Source: Bettongia penicillata ogilbyi (taxonomy: Eukaryota; Chordata; Mammalia; Diprotodontia; Potoroidae). From it: a DNA stretch of 64,000 nt. The stretch lies in contig JAJHZJ010000220.1 in assembly GCA_023548195.1 (NCBI GenBank), forward strand, positions 1,681,279-1,745,278, read 5' to 3'. The translations under genes were made by a program, and so were the position numbers. Each line of letters begins with the position of its first letter. Position 1 is the stretch's first letter. This document shows, piece after piece, positions 47,061 to 57,865 of this stretch. The notes below the pieces were generated by a model. That model worked only from the letters and a program-made list of their open reading frames with translations. It was not told where the DNA came from and did not search any database.

Positions 47061-47954
47061 TGATTCTATCAGCTAAACTCTAAAGAACTTGGTGCTGAAG
47101 TGGCTGGTGTCAGAAAGCAAAGGCAGGTGAAATCTCTTTGTGTTCCCCTTCATTAGCCCTAGACCTAGCTTGTTAAGTGTAGGCAGGGGTGTTCTGTTCA
47201 CAGGAGATCTCCTCAGCTGAGCTAGAGCAAAGGCAAGCTCAGTGTTTGGTGATCCTAGCTGCCTACTCATTTTCCCTGGAGCTCTGAGGCACACTTGGAT
47301 CCTAGTGGGAGTCTCTACACCCCTGGAGCTCTGATTGTCTGGAACAGCTCTGTTCCTCAGCCACAGTAAGGGGAATATTCCTTTGCTCTTTTCCTAGCCT
47401 CACATGCTATGAGAATGTTTGCACCTTCTGCTGATCCCACTGACCCAGGATTTTCTGGGGAAATATTTTATGGTTCTTTCAAGATCAACAAGGGGAGGGG
47501 GAGAGAGCATTTACTCCACCATTTTGGCTCCTGGAAGTTCAAGTATGTGACTTAAAGACATTTAATCTGGCTGAAAGTCTCAGGTGCAGTTGCTGCAGAT
47601 ACCTGGGCCTCCTTCCATGACTCTCACTCCCTTGGTTCTTCTTCACTTTTACCCTGAGTTGCTATCCTGCTGTGCTGCTGCTTGCTCAGACTGTCCCCCA
47701 GGCTTTTCTGTTCAGTCCTGCTGTGGTAGGAATGCTGTGTTCTGTGTTCTATGCTCCTCCACCTTCATGGAATAGATTCTTCCCATCAATCTTCTGGTCT
47801 CTCCTGGGTTATGAAACTGCCACAGTCTGTCTCCTATTGGATTCTGCACCTCCAAATTTTGGTCAGATTCTCTTTTTAGAGGTATCTGGAAGAGTTTGTC
47901 TGACAGCTTAGGTGAGCAGTAGCTCTCACTCTGCCATCTTGACTCTGCCCCCTC
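47060..47954 (-). promoter_or_regulatory. L1-A 5'UTR/promoter region
   Basis: GC-richer leader of about 0.9 kb. The outer 5' end carries 'caagatggc' (rc at 47933-47941), a YY1-like site close to the start. A second start-like sequence, 'ccaggagccaaaatggtgg' on the minus strand, lies about 420 bases inside (47517-47536). In human L1 this region holds an internal Pol II promoter; promoter activity here is inferred. Short open frames across it have no recognisable domain. Confidence 0.55.
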
Positions 47955-47967
47955 CAACTATATCTTT
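47955..47967. repeat. Target-site duplication, right copy (L1-A)
   Basis: 'caactatatcttt' pairs with 41229-41241. Confidence 0.85.
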
Positions 47968-48485
47968 AGATAATTAAATTGACTACTTTACTACCTGATT
48001 AATTCTTTTTTGTCCCTGTGATCATGTTGTGGGGAGATCGCTCAGTATGGTTTTATATGTTAAACAGGTTTTGCCTCAAAATAATTAGTATGTTTTTTTT
48101 TCCAATTTCATTGCAGTGCCCATTAAATACACAGAAATAAATTAGCTTTAAATTATGTAGACCTATAGAACTGAGGACTGAAATTTTAAGAGAATTGTAA
48201 TTACATTTGCACCAGTATCATAGGCTTTAATTTTCTTATTAAAATTTTGATTATTAATAATGAGCACAGTATGAAGTATGTAAAATACTTAACACTTCTC
48301 TTTTTGAACTTCAATGAGATAAAGCTTGACTTATAAGTGATTCCCTTTATTGCTTTTAATTTATTCATTGAGAGTATAATTAATTTGGAGAGGAACAGGA
48401 GGTGTAGGGGAATACAGAGCTTTGATGTTTAATCCCTGGGGAAAGGGGGATGGGACTCCTAGTATGTAAAATTCCTTCAACAACT
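47968..48485. other. No recognisable feature
   Basis: AT-rich; nothing recognised. Confidence 0.45.
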
Positions 48486-48489
48486 CAGA

Positions 48490-48660
48490 ATAGCAACTAT
48501 TCTGTAGCCTATAAGTTCATAGATGTCTGACATCCTATAAGAATAAGTGGTTTGCTCATGGTTAAACAAACTATTAGAAGTCAGAAGTAGGGCTTTAATC
48601 CAGCTTCTCTTAACTACAAGACTGAAATCCACTATGCTTTCCAGCTTTTTAAACCTTATA
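48490..48660 (-). repeat. MIR core SINE relic
   Basis: 'ggtttgctcatggttaaaca', 'aagtcagaagtagggcttta' and 'aatccactatgctttccagc' match the reverse complement of MIR. Confidence 0.65.
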
Positions 48661-48664
48661 CAAA

Positions 48665-49655
48665 GTAAGGAAATGTCTCAATTAAGAAGCATAATAGGAA
48701 TTGGAGCTATTATTTCTTTGGTTAAGTGAACTCTTAGGTTGTTCCTACTGCTACTACTACCAGTGACCAAAAAAAAAAAAAAAGAATAAACTCACAATGA
48801 GGTTGGAATGACTGAAAAATTAACATTATAAACCCTTTATATCTCTGAGATCAGATGTAGTTGGCTATATGTGACATTAAAGAACACTTCAGGATATTAT
48901 TAGAAGTCAGGACTCAAAAAGTTCTCCCTTACTAATGAGGGAAAACTATTCACAATCTCCTTAAGACAATGTTGTGGTCTGAATTAGAAATAGCATAAGT
49001 TGGATCAATATTCTTTTACCAAACTCTAAGATTTGTCTTTAATGTTATTAGGAGAGAAGACACTCAGAGAATGTTATTGAGGTAGTTTATGCTAATAGGA
49101 GCAGAAAAAAGAGAAGCAGATAGAGGCAATTAAGACCATTTTTATGATTCAGCAATGAAAGGACAAAAAGAAAAGAAAGCATATTTTCACAACAAATCAA
49201 AAATTATTTAGCATAGTCAAAGCAAAGATTGTCACAAGTAAACCTCACTTAGAAGTTAACAAAAAAAGTCAGACATAATATGGCTATTAATATTAAGATT
49301 ATTTCACATAAAGAATTATTCCAGGTCTTCTTAACTACAAGAAATTTTTCATCTCCTTATTGACTCTATATATTTAAGAAATAATGTGTTGTCTGCACAG
49401 CATCTTAGTTATGAGAACTCACTGTTCCCTAGGGTAATTTTGAAACACTTTTTTACAGGCTTTCAGATCATAGGCAGAGTAAAAGAATTTATTACATTCT
49501 TTTCTAGGCCCCAGAGTACTATTTAGAAAAAAATCAACTTATTAAATCCAAAATACTGGTAACAAAACCTACACTGGCCAGTAGCAAACAAAAATAAATG
49601 AATGAATACTTATAAATTTATGACAAAAATGCAGAAACACTGTATTCAATCATAA
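48665..49655. other. No recognisable feature
   Basis: A poly(A) tract lies at 48769-48783. Otherwise AT-rich and unassigned. Confidence 0.45.
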
Positions 49656-49659
49656 ATTC

Positions 49660-49970
49660 ATATATGGAATAAAAGAACTGGAGATGTTTAGACTAAAGAA
49701 TATAATTCTGAGAAAGTAACGGAGCATTTGAAGGACTGTGAAGAAGGTATATTAACATTGTTGTGTTTGGACTCATAAAAGAGAACCAGGAGGAATGGAT
49801 GAAAACTGCTGAAACAAAATTAGGGCTGACATAAGGAAAATCTTCCTAAAATTTTGACATTTCCAAAGTAGATCAAATTGCACCAGAAAATATTTGATTC
49901 CTCCTCACTCAAGGTTTTCAAGCAAAGACTGTATGAAAACTTTTCTGCGATAGTATAATAGGAAATCCTT
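49660..49970 (+). repeat. CR1/L3 LINE 3' region
   Basis: 'aaagaactggagatgtttag', 'gactgtgaagaaggtatatt', 'gacataaggaaaatcttcct' and 'aaggttttcaagcaaagact' follow the CR1/L3 3'-end order. Confidence 0.7.
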
Positions 49971-50174
49971 TCTTAAGTTTGTGTTTCAGTAGTTCGTCAT
50001 TTAGAACCCCTTCAAATGCTGAAAATCTGTAACATATAAAGGTAAAACATCATATGTATATATACTTACATATATATGTATGTATGAAGACATGCCTACA
50101 AATATATACATGTGATGCCTACGTATACCCTTAAGACATCAATTTCATGTGTTTCATATTGGTTTATGCATATA

Positions 50175-50290
50175 CATGATAGGGAAGCTAGGTGACACAG
50201 CAGATAGAGTGCCAGTTCTGGAGCTAGAAGACCCAAGGTAAAATCAAGTATCAGACACATACTAACTTTATTACCTTGAAGGTTTGTCCT
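50175..50290 (+). repeat. tRNA-derived marsupial SINE head
   Basis: 'aagctaggtgacacagcaga', 'gagtgccagttctggagcta' and 'tcagacacatactaacttta' form a SINE head truncated at its 3' side. Confidence 0.75.
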
Positions 50291-50619
50291 GTGATGTTTG
50301 ATAGGTCTGGCAACTAAGGACCAGCTTGACTATGTTCAGAAAGCTCATTACCAGATTGGCTTCAGGGTAGTAGGTTTTGTCTGTTTGTTTTGTCTTGTGG
50401 ATTTTTTTTTTAAATTTCATTTTGTTTTAGTCTTAACAACTCTCAGAGAGTATCTCTGTGATTAAATGAGCGAAGATTTGTAATCTGCATCTATGGGGAT
50501 GTGGGGAAGAGTTACAACCACACTGATAAGACTGTAGGACCTACATATATTGAAATAAGAATTATTCCTACTTAATATTACACATTCAATTCTTAGCATA
50601 ATGACTTAGACAGGAAATG
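50291..50619. other. No recognisable feature
   Basis: Nothing recognised. Confidence 0.4.
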
Positions 50620-51095
50620 GAAGAGCTAGAATGGATTTAGAGGAGAGAAGACATACTAAGGGCCTTATGTCGAATGAATTAAGGATGTACAGTCTGGAGA
50701 AAAGAAGACAGAAGGGGTACTTGTTAAAGTATCCAATCCTAGAATCCTATGGCTTATAACACTATATCTATTTGAATAGCTGATGTTTTAAAGGGAATTA
50801 TGCATTGTCTTTTTGGCCTCAGAGACCCCAAAGAATTAAAAACAACACTTAGAAGTGACAAGGTGGCAAATTTAGACTTTGTGAAAAGAAAAATAAAACA
50901 GAACTAAAGCTTCCTAACAAATGGAGCTATCCAAATGTGGAATGAGCTACCTTGGGAAACAATGTATTCTAATCTCACAACTCCAGATGTTTGCAGGTAA
51001 TGGTTGAATTGTAAATTAGTCAGGTACCTTGCATAGAGGATTCTTGCCAAGGTACATCTTTTAGATCCTTTCTAACATTGATAAACCCTCGTTAC
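50620..51095 (+). repeat. CR1/L3 LINE 3' region
   Basis: 'atgtacagtctggagaaaag', 'aatttagactttgtgaaaag', 'aatgagctaccttgggaaac' and 'actccagatgtttgcaggta' then 'ttttagatcctttctaaca' are the CR1/L3 3' end in order, relatively well preserved. Confidence 0.8.
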
Positions 51096-51189
51096 ATAAG
51101 GCTTCTTCACCCTGGAATTTCCTTCTGCTCTAGTCAGCTTTTCTCTTTTAGGACTACATTTTGGAGAGGGGCCTAAGCTATTCCCCTTC

Positions 51190-51420
51190 TTGTACTTTTG
51201 ACCCTCCAAACTTCACCATTTTGCTGCTGTATAGGAATCTTCTTCCCCTCTCTCACCCAGGCCCTCTGCCCTGATTGCAAGCTCCCTTTTATGTTCTCTT
51301 TCCAATTCCAATAAGCTCTTTGAAGGCAGGGACTAGTTTTTGTTTGGCTTGTATTTGAATTCCTAGCAATTAGCACAGTTTCTGGCCCCAGATAGGTTCT
51401 TAATAACTGCTACCTATACA
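51190..51420 (+). repeat. L2 3' end
   Basis: 'aataagctctttgaaggcag', 'ggactagtttttgtttggct' and 'attagcacagtttctggccc' then 'aggttcttaataactgc' match the L2 3' end. Confidence 0.75.
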
Positions 51421-51539
51421 TGACAGCCTTTTAAATACTTGAAGACATTTGCTATGAACCCTCTGATGTCTCTCTTTTCCAAGTTAAACATTCCTTATTC
51501 TTTCTAATGATTTTGTGTGAAGTCTATAGTGTGGAGAAC

Positions 51540-51620
51540 AAGATCTGGAAGGCACATCAAAGGTCATCTAGTCCAACTTCTTCATTTCCATACCAGGAAA
51601 CTGAGTCCAACGGTGACATT
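51540..51620 (-). repeat. Core SINE fragment
   Basis: 'tcatctagtccaacttcttc' and 'ataccaggaaactgagtcca' resemble the reverse complement of MIR/Ther-1; it may instead be native to the CR1 copy. Confidence 0.5.
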
Positions 51621-52254
51621 TTTGGTGTAGATTCAATACCCTTCACCATCCTGATTGCTCTTCTCTGGGTACTCTCCTGATTATCAATGTATTCTTTAAA
51701 TTTCTTCACAGAAAAGTGAACAATATTCAAGATGAGATCTCATGTGAGCAAAATGCAGTGGAACTATTACCTTTCTATTCCTAGAAAGTCCTACTCTCTT
51801 AATTAAACTGTTGTACAGTATAGTGGTGGAAATGGGGAAGCTTGAGTTAAGTCCCAACTCTCAACACCACAAGCTCAGACTGTTCAGAGTTATGAAGCTA
51901 TGAAATAGACCAAGAGAAATTTGAATTAACCCTGTCCCAACATAGAGTAATCTGACACCCAGTTATGAACTCTTGTCAAGGAAGATATAATGTCTTATAT
52001 AGGACTATAATATGGAGATCTTAAGACTCCAAATAGTTTCCTTGATCATGGCTTTAACTCATCCTTTCTGGTGGCTTTTATCTGCTTTTATCTTTGTATA
52101 GCTTTTTCATTTCCTTGGGAACTGCATTTCCCTAGGGGAATTTGAATATGATTTTTTTAAAGGGACTGATTATTTGAACCCACTGTCTCTGAATGATCAA
52201 TTGCATTAGACTGTAAATCATGACTGTGATAGCATTAATTTTTTTGGTCACAAC

Positions 52255-52505
52255 ATTACACTGCTCCTATTCCTACTACTACCAGCAACAACCACCACCA
52301 CTTATACAGCACTTAAAAGTTTGTAAAGAACTTTACAAATATCTCATTTTATTCTTACAACAAACCAAGTATCTAGGTGCTGATATTACCTCCATTTTAT
52401 TGGTGAGGAAACTAAGTCAAACAGGCAGGGTTAAATGACTTGCCCAAGAGCACACATCAGTTATTTTTGACTGCAAGTCCTCCATTATATCACTTAACTG
52501 TCAAC
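52255..52505 (-). repeat. MIR/Ther-1 SINE inside CR1/L3
   Basis: 'agtttgtaaagaactttaca', 'tattacctccattttattgg', 'tgaggaaactaagtcaaaca' and 'gacttgcccaagagcacaca' match reverse-complement MIR. Confidence 0.8.
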
Positions 52506-53387
52506 TAGTGACTCACATTGAACTTGTACTCAACTAAAACCAACAGATCTTTTCATAGTTCCTTCCTTACCACTATGGGTCTCGAAACTCGTATCTGTAA
52601 AGTAGCTATATATTTTACCCAAGTGTAGCACTTTATGTTTCTCTCTGTTGAATCTCATATTATTAGATTCAATATGAAGCTCTAGTGAATTGGTCAAAGT
52701 ACTTTTGAATCTTGATTGTCATCTGGTATGTTACCTATGTTTCCTAGCTGGATGCCATAGACAAATTTGATGAATGAGGCATGTATATCTTCATCTAAGT
52801 TATTGATAAAAGATAACAGCACAGTAATAACCTCCATTCCCTATGGAATGCCACTGAAAATATCCTACCATGTGGACATTGAATCATCAATTACACTTTG
52901 AGTGTAAGCATCAAATCTGTTAGGAATCTACCAAATTGGATTATCTATGTCTATCTTCTAAGGAATGGCCTAAGATATTTTGTTAAAGGCTTTGTTAAAA
53001 TAGAGGTAAATTTTATACACAGCATTCCCCTCATTGATTAGAATGACCTGTCCTTGATGATGACATGTTGTCTCATTATTATCACTGCTTCTGTGTACAT
53101 GTGTCTTCTATAGTAGATTAATAATCAACACATATTAAAGACAAAACACTGAAGATAATAGACATATGTACTTTATTTTAAAAAGTAACATGAAAGTTCA
53201 TTCAAACAATTAGTATAAAAGAATATAAGTTTAAATTACAATTGAATATTTGTATTCTCAAGAGAGTTTATCATCTACCATATAAATTTGCATTTGACTA
53301 TTTTCACAATCTCCTTGAAAAATCAAAATGTTCAAAGAAGTCTATCAAGTCATTTCAAGATCAATAATTCAACAAGAGTTTATCAAA

Positions 53388-53388
<1 letters not shown>

Positions 53389-53423
<35 letters not shown>

Positions 53424-53424
53424 A
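53389..53424. repeat. (TA)n followed by T-tract
   Basis: Short (TA)n then about 20 T residues, bordering the next SINE; this looks like its reverse-strand A-rich tail. Confidence 0.85.
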
Positions 53425-53650
53425 GGAAGGAATGGAGGGAACAATCATTTGCAAGCAACTACCATGTGCCTGGCAAGGTGCTAGGTGCCTTGCAAATATC
53501 ATCTCATTTGATTCTCACAACAACCTTGCTGTGGTCCTTATTTTACAACTGAGGAAAATGATTCAGTCAGAGATTAAATGACTTGTGCAAGAACACAGTC
53601 AATATGTGTCTGAGGTTAGATTTGACTCATCTTGCTTGTTTTAGGTCACC
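53425..53650 (-). repeat. MIR/Ther-1 SINE
   Basis: 'ctaccatgtgcctggcaagg', 'tctcatttgattctcacaac', 'attttacaactgaggaaaat' and 'gacttgtgcaagaacacagt' match the reverse complement of the core SINE. Confidence 0.8.
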
Positions 53651-53669
53651 AATCTATCACTGATACATT

Positions 53670-53780
53670 TACATTGCAGTCTCTATGTGCCAGGCACTGT
53701 GCTAAATCAAGGACACAAAAATACAAATGGAATAATCTTTGTCCTCAAGAACCTTGAATTCTGTTTGGGGAGATAATAAT
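53670..53780 (-). repeat. L2 3' end relic
   Basis: 'tctatgtgccaggcactgtg', 'ctaaatcaaggacacaaaaa' and 'cctcaagaaccttgaattct' correspond to the reverse complement of the L2 3' end. Confidence 0.7.
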
Positions 53781-53782
53781 AA

Positions 53783-53787
<5 letters not shown>

Positions 53788-53817
<30 letters not shown>

Positions 53818-53940
53818 TAAATCACACATATAAACAAATATATTTATAATCATGTGTGTGCATCTCGCTCTGCCTCCCTCTCCTAAATATATTTATGTTT
53901 GTGTGTGTTTGTGTGTATGTGTGTGTCTATGTGTGTGAGT
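53788..53940. repeat. (CA)n and (GT)n microsatellites
   Basis: (CA)n at 53788-53818 and (TG)n at about 53896-53938 lie about 80 bases apart in opposite sense. Confidence 0.9.
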
Positions 53941-53944
53941 GGAA

Positions 53945-54020
53945 TGATAGAATTATCCCACCTGTGAATTCACATTACCAATAAAATCACAGGTTCAGTC
54001 ACTACCCTATTGCTATAGTC
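53945..54020 (+). repeat. Marsupial SINE 3' end fragment
   Basis: 'cacctgtgaattcacattac' and 'caataaaatcacaggttcag' match the 3' end of the SINE at 39.35 kb. Confidence 0.6.
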
Positions 54021-54089
54021 AACTGGTCAAAAGGTGCTGAGGGCATGACAGTATGAACACTACAGTATTTTCTTTCAAATGCTATTTCT

Positions 54090-54205
54090 TCAACTAGATT
54101 GTAAGGGCTTCATAATCTAGGATCATGCTTTATATTTTTTTCTTGTGTCTTTCATAGCATCTAATAGAGTAAAGCACAAAATAAATACTTAACTATTTAT
54201 AAAGA
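54090..54205 (+). repeat. L2 3' end relic
   Basis: 'ctagattgtaagggcttcat' and 'gcatctaatagagtaaagca' then 'aaaataaatacttaac' follow the L2 terminus. Confidence 0.6.
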
Positions 54206-54745
54206 AAAACTAATGTTGAAAATCCTTATAATATATGATATTTATTATAGTATATAATTTTGATAAGTGAAGTGTTTTTTAAACTTATTGTTATATATGT
54301 GTTTGTTTGCTAAGCACATATGACTTATTTGTTTCCATGTTGCCATAATGACCTCATAAGTAAATTAAAAGCTTACATTATCAATATATAAACAGATGAG
54401 GGAAAGTGAACAGAGAAAAATGGACTTCAAAATGAATGTTTTCAAAGACAATATACTTAATTAAAAATGGCATGTAAATAGCTTTATTTTTCCAGATTTT
54501 TAAGAGTCAAATATTTAACAACATATTTCACTCTTATTTCTTCTCATCATAATTTTAAAAATGTTAATCCAGGTCAAGAGTGTGTGATTACTAAAAATCA
54601 TATTCATTCACAATTTAAAGAAACCAAACCTTCCTGATTGGCTTTAAGAATGCTACACTTAAAGTTAAGAAAACAGAGCTATAACCTCTCTTCTGAAAAT
54701 TTCTAAATATGTAGCCATGACAAGGCATTTCACCTTTTAATACTC
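54206..54745. other. No recognisable feature
   Basis: AT-rich; nothing recognised. Confidence 0.45.
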
Positions 54746-54759
54746 AGTTTCCATCTTTT
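54746..54759. repeat. Target-site duplication, left copy (HAL1-3)
   Basis: 'agtttccatctttt' pairs with 'agtgtccttctttt' at 57852-57865, 12 of 14 identical. Confidence 0.8.
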
Positions 54760-55577
54760 TTTAAATGTATATTTATTTTTCAATTCTTTACATGCACTTC
54801 CACAAGAATTTGAATTCACAATTTTCTTGCCTTCTCTCACCACCCCTCCCTCCAGGACAGCATGCTCCCCATCTACCCCTTTCTCCAGTCTGTACTCCCT
54901 TCTATTACTCACACTTCTTCCATTCCCTTTCCCCTCTATTTCCTACAGCAAAAAATGGATTTCTATACTCCATTGCCTGCATAGCTTAATTTCCAGTTAC
55001 ATGCTAAAGAAATTTTTAACATTCATTCTTAAGGCTTTGAATTCCATATTCTCTCCCTCCCTCCCTACACACCCTCATTGAAATAACAACAGGTATTCAA
55101 TACATGGATATCAAAGCAAAGCACTTCCATAATAGTTATGCTGCAAAAGACTAACCACATGTCCTTCTGTCTTTTCCTGCCCCTCATTTATTCCATTCTC
55201 TCCCTTGACTTGTCCTCCCACATTAGTATTTGCTTCTGATTATTCCTTTCCCCAATTTACTGTCCTTTCTTTTGTCTTTCCTCTCCCCTTGTCCCCTTGC
55301 CTTCCTGCAGGGTAAAATGTATTTCCATATCCAATTGAGTGTGTGTTATTCCTTCCTTAAGCCAAATTTCATGAGAGTAAGGCTCAATTATTTCTTTCTT
55401 CCCCACCCCCCTTCCACTTCAGTGAAAAAGCTCTTTCTTCCCTCATTTATGCTAGATGATTTGTTACATTCTACCTCTCCCTGTCTCTTACTTCTAGGAC
55501 ATTCCATTCAACAGTAAATTTTATTTTTTTAGACATTCCCTCTTCATATTCAGCTCACTTTGTGCCCACTGTTGTAT

Positions 55578-55860
55578 GGGCATATATACATATACATATT
55601 TATATACATATATTGTACATGTGTATGTGTATGTGTGTATATACATATATACCCATATACATATACATACCTACACATATGCAATATACACATACATACC
55701 TGCCCATACACACTTACATATGTAAATATATATTATAGATTACATAATATATGTATATGTATGTATGTGTGGGTATATATATGTATATGTGTGTATATAT
55801 ACATATATGTGTGTATGTGTGTGTATATATATGTATACATACATACACACACATATATAC
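55578..55860. repeat. TATG/TACA microsatellite inside HAL1-3
   Basis: A TA/TG/CA-rich array of about 280 bases. It occupies the same place in the element as the (TG)n of HAL1-1. Tyr/Ile/Cys-rich open frames across it are artefacts. Confidence 0.95.
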
Positions 55861-55892
55861 TAACTACCTAATGCTGAAAAAAGTCTCATGAG

Positions 55893-57080
55893 TTACAAAT
55901 AACATCTTTCCATGTGGGAATGCAAACAATTCACCTTCAATGAGTTCCTTAAGGCTTCTCTTTTCTGTTTACCTTTCCATGTTTCTCTTGATTCTTGTAT
56001 TTGAAAGTCAGATTTAGTATCCAGCTCCGATCTTTTAAAAAAGCATGCTTGGAAGTACTCTATTTCATTAAATTCCATTTTCTCCCATGAAGTATTTATT
56101 ATGCTCAGTTTTGCTGGGTAGGTGATTCTTGCTTTTAATCCTATCTCCTTTGACCTCTGGAATATCATATTCTAAGCTGTTTGATCCCTTCGAGTAGAAC
56201 CTACCAAATCCTGTGTTATCCTGATTGTATTTCCCCAGCACTTGAATTGTTTCTTTCTGGCTGCTTGTAATATTTTCTCCTTGACCTGGGAACTCTGAAA
56301 TTTGGTTACAATATTTCTAGGAGTTTTCCTTTTGGAATCTCTTTAAGGAGGTGATCAGTGAATTCTTTCCATTTCTATTTTAACCTCTGGGTCTAGAATA
56401 TCACGGTCAGTTTTCCTTGATAATTTCTTGGAAGATGATGTCTAGTCTCTTTTTTAATAATGGTTTCAGGTAGACCAATAATTTTTAAATTATCTTCCCT
56501 GGATCTATTTTCTAAGTCAGTTGTTTTTCCAATGAAATAGTTCACATTGTCTACTATTTCTTCATTATTTTGGTTTTGTTTTGTAATTTCTTGGTTTTTC
56601 ATAAAGTCATTAGCTTCCACCTGTTCCATTCTAATTTTTAAGGAACTATTTTCTTCAGTGAGCTTTTGAACCTCATTTTCTTCAGTGAGCTTTTGAGCCT
56701 CATTTTCCATGTGGTCAGTTCTGGTTTTTAAAGCATTCTTCTCCTCCTTGGCTTTTTGGACCTCTTTTGCCATTTGGGTTAGTCTATTTTCAAAGGTGTT
56801 ATCCTCTTCAGCAATTTTTGCGTCTCCTTTAGCAAGCTGTTGACTCACTTTTCATGATTTTTTTTGCATCACTCTCATTTCTCTTTCCAATTTTTCCTCC
56901 ACCTCTCTTACTTGGCTTTCAAAATTCTTTTTGAATTTTTTCATGGCCTGAAATCATGCATATTTTTTGGAGGTTTTGGATGCAGAAGCATTGACTTTGA
57001 TATCTTCCTCTGATTGTGTGCTTTTTTCTTCTTCATCCAAAAGAATGGAAGAAAATACTTGTTCACCAAGAATGTAACCT
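55893..57080 (-). pseudogene. HAL1-3 ORF1 remnant
   Basis: L1-type ORF1 RNA-binding protein remnant. 56393-56848 is open for 151 codons: coiled coil 'NRLTQMAKEVQKAKEEKNAL', a duplicated 'EAQKLTEEN/EVQKLTEEN' pair, 'NSSLKIRMEQVEANDFMKN', then the RRM block 'TTDLENRSREDNLKIIGLPE'. The C-terminal domain end is open at 55893-56168 as 'RITYPAKLSIINTSWEKMEF' and 'FNEIEYFQACFFKRSELDT', comparable with the placental ORF1 end '..YPAKLSF..'. Frameshifts and stops separate the pieces. Confidence 0.82.
56653..56706. repeat. 27-bp tandem duplication in HAL1-3 coiled coil
   Basis: Two copies of a 27-base unit (starting 'cttcagtgagcttttga'), one mismatch apart, add nine residues in frame. HAL1-0 and HAL1-1 have a single unit. 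Confidence 0.9.
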
Positions 57081-57865
57081 TCTACAATCTTATTTTCTCC
57101 CCTTTTTGGGTATTTTCCCCACCAGTCACTTGACTTTTTAGTCCTTTGTCAAATGGAGGGTATATTCTAGGGACCTATAAGTTCTCAATTCCTCCAAGGT
57201 GGTACAAGCAAAGGAGAGAAGTTTATTCCTCTCCTGCCTATGCTCTCTTCTGTGAACAACCACAAGCATGCATAACTGCTGAGGATCTCCTAGTAGGATT
57301 CCCTCTCCACAGTCACCACCAGCTCCACCAGTGGTCCTCCTCACGCTAGGACCTCCACTCCGAACTGAGACACACATCAGCTGTTTGATTCCCGAAGGGT
57401 CTTGAGGTCAGGGCTCCAAAAGTGGATGCTGTTGATGAAGTGGCTGCTCCTGCCCTGGGGTTGGGGCTGGGTCCAGACGATGCTTCCCTCTCAACTAGGT
57501 GAAAGAACTTTCTTACTAACCTTTGAAGATGTCTTTGGCGTTTTGGGGTTGAGAAATCTGGGAACTACAGCTGCTACCCAAGATTCCACACCCTGAAGCC
57601 TGCTCCATTGCTTTCTGTGCTGTGTTATGTGGACAAGGCTATGCTGTGCTCTGTTCTGAGCCCAGTTCAACTGACCTTTCCTGTCAGCATTACAGGTTAT
57701 CTTGGGCTGGAAATCTCTTTCACTCTGTTACTGTTGTGGCTTTTATCACTCTAGAATTTCTTTAGAGTCATTTTTACAGGCATTTTATGGGTTGTGGGGG
57801 TAGAACTTCTACAAGTCAGTCCTTCTATTCCACTATCTTGACTCCGCCTCCAGTGTCCTTCTTTT

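Larger units (their letters stand above)
41242..47954 (-). mobile_element. L1-A, nearly full-length L1 retrotransposon
   Basis: A minus-strand L1 of about 6.7 kb with all parts in order: T-rich left edge (poly(A) tail side), 3'UTR (41242-41680), ORF2 (41680-45395), pyrimidine-rich inter-ORF spacer (45395-46000), ORF1 (about 46005-47060) and 5'UTR to 47954, whose 5' end reads GAGGGGGCAGAGTCAAGATG. A 13-bp imperfect target-site duplication brackets it, so both ends are original. It has many stops and frameshifts, so it is inactive. It is the internal reference used here for the other L1 and HAL1 fragments. Confidence 0.93.
51425..53120 (-). repeat. CR1/L3 LINE relic, the longest CR1-type copy, split by SINEs
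   Basis: Plus-strand markers in order: 'gacagccttttaaatacttg', 'cccttcaccatcctgattgc', 'atgagatctcatgtgagcaa', 'cattgaacttgtactcaact', 'atgccatagacaaatttgat', 'tccctatggaatgccactga' and 'tgttaaaggctttgttaaaa'. This is the reverse complement of a CR1/L3 RT C-terminal half. A MIR-type SINE interrupts at 52260-52500. It faces the plus-strand CR1/L3 at 50.6-51.1 kb. Confidence 0.8.
54760..57851 (-). mobile_element. HAL1-3 (half-L1), complete, with TSD
   Basis: The third minus-strand HAL1. 3'UTR on the left (54760-55890, including a TATG array), ORF1 (about 55893-57080) and 5'UTR ending 'tcttgactccgcctcc' (5' end GGAGGCGGAGTCAAGA). No ORF2. A 14-bp imperfect target-site duplication fixes both edges. 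At about 3.1 kb it is longer than HAL1-2, mainly because of the microsatellite. Confidence 0.92.

Noticed and set aside
55560..55871. 103-codon Tyr/Ile/Cys-rich open frame
   Set aside because: TATG microsatellite inside HAL1-3.
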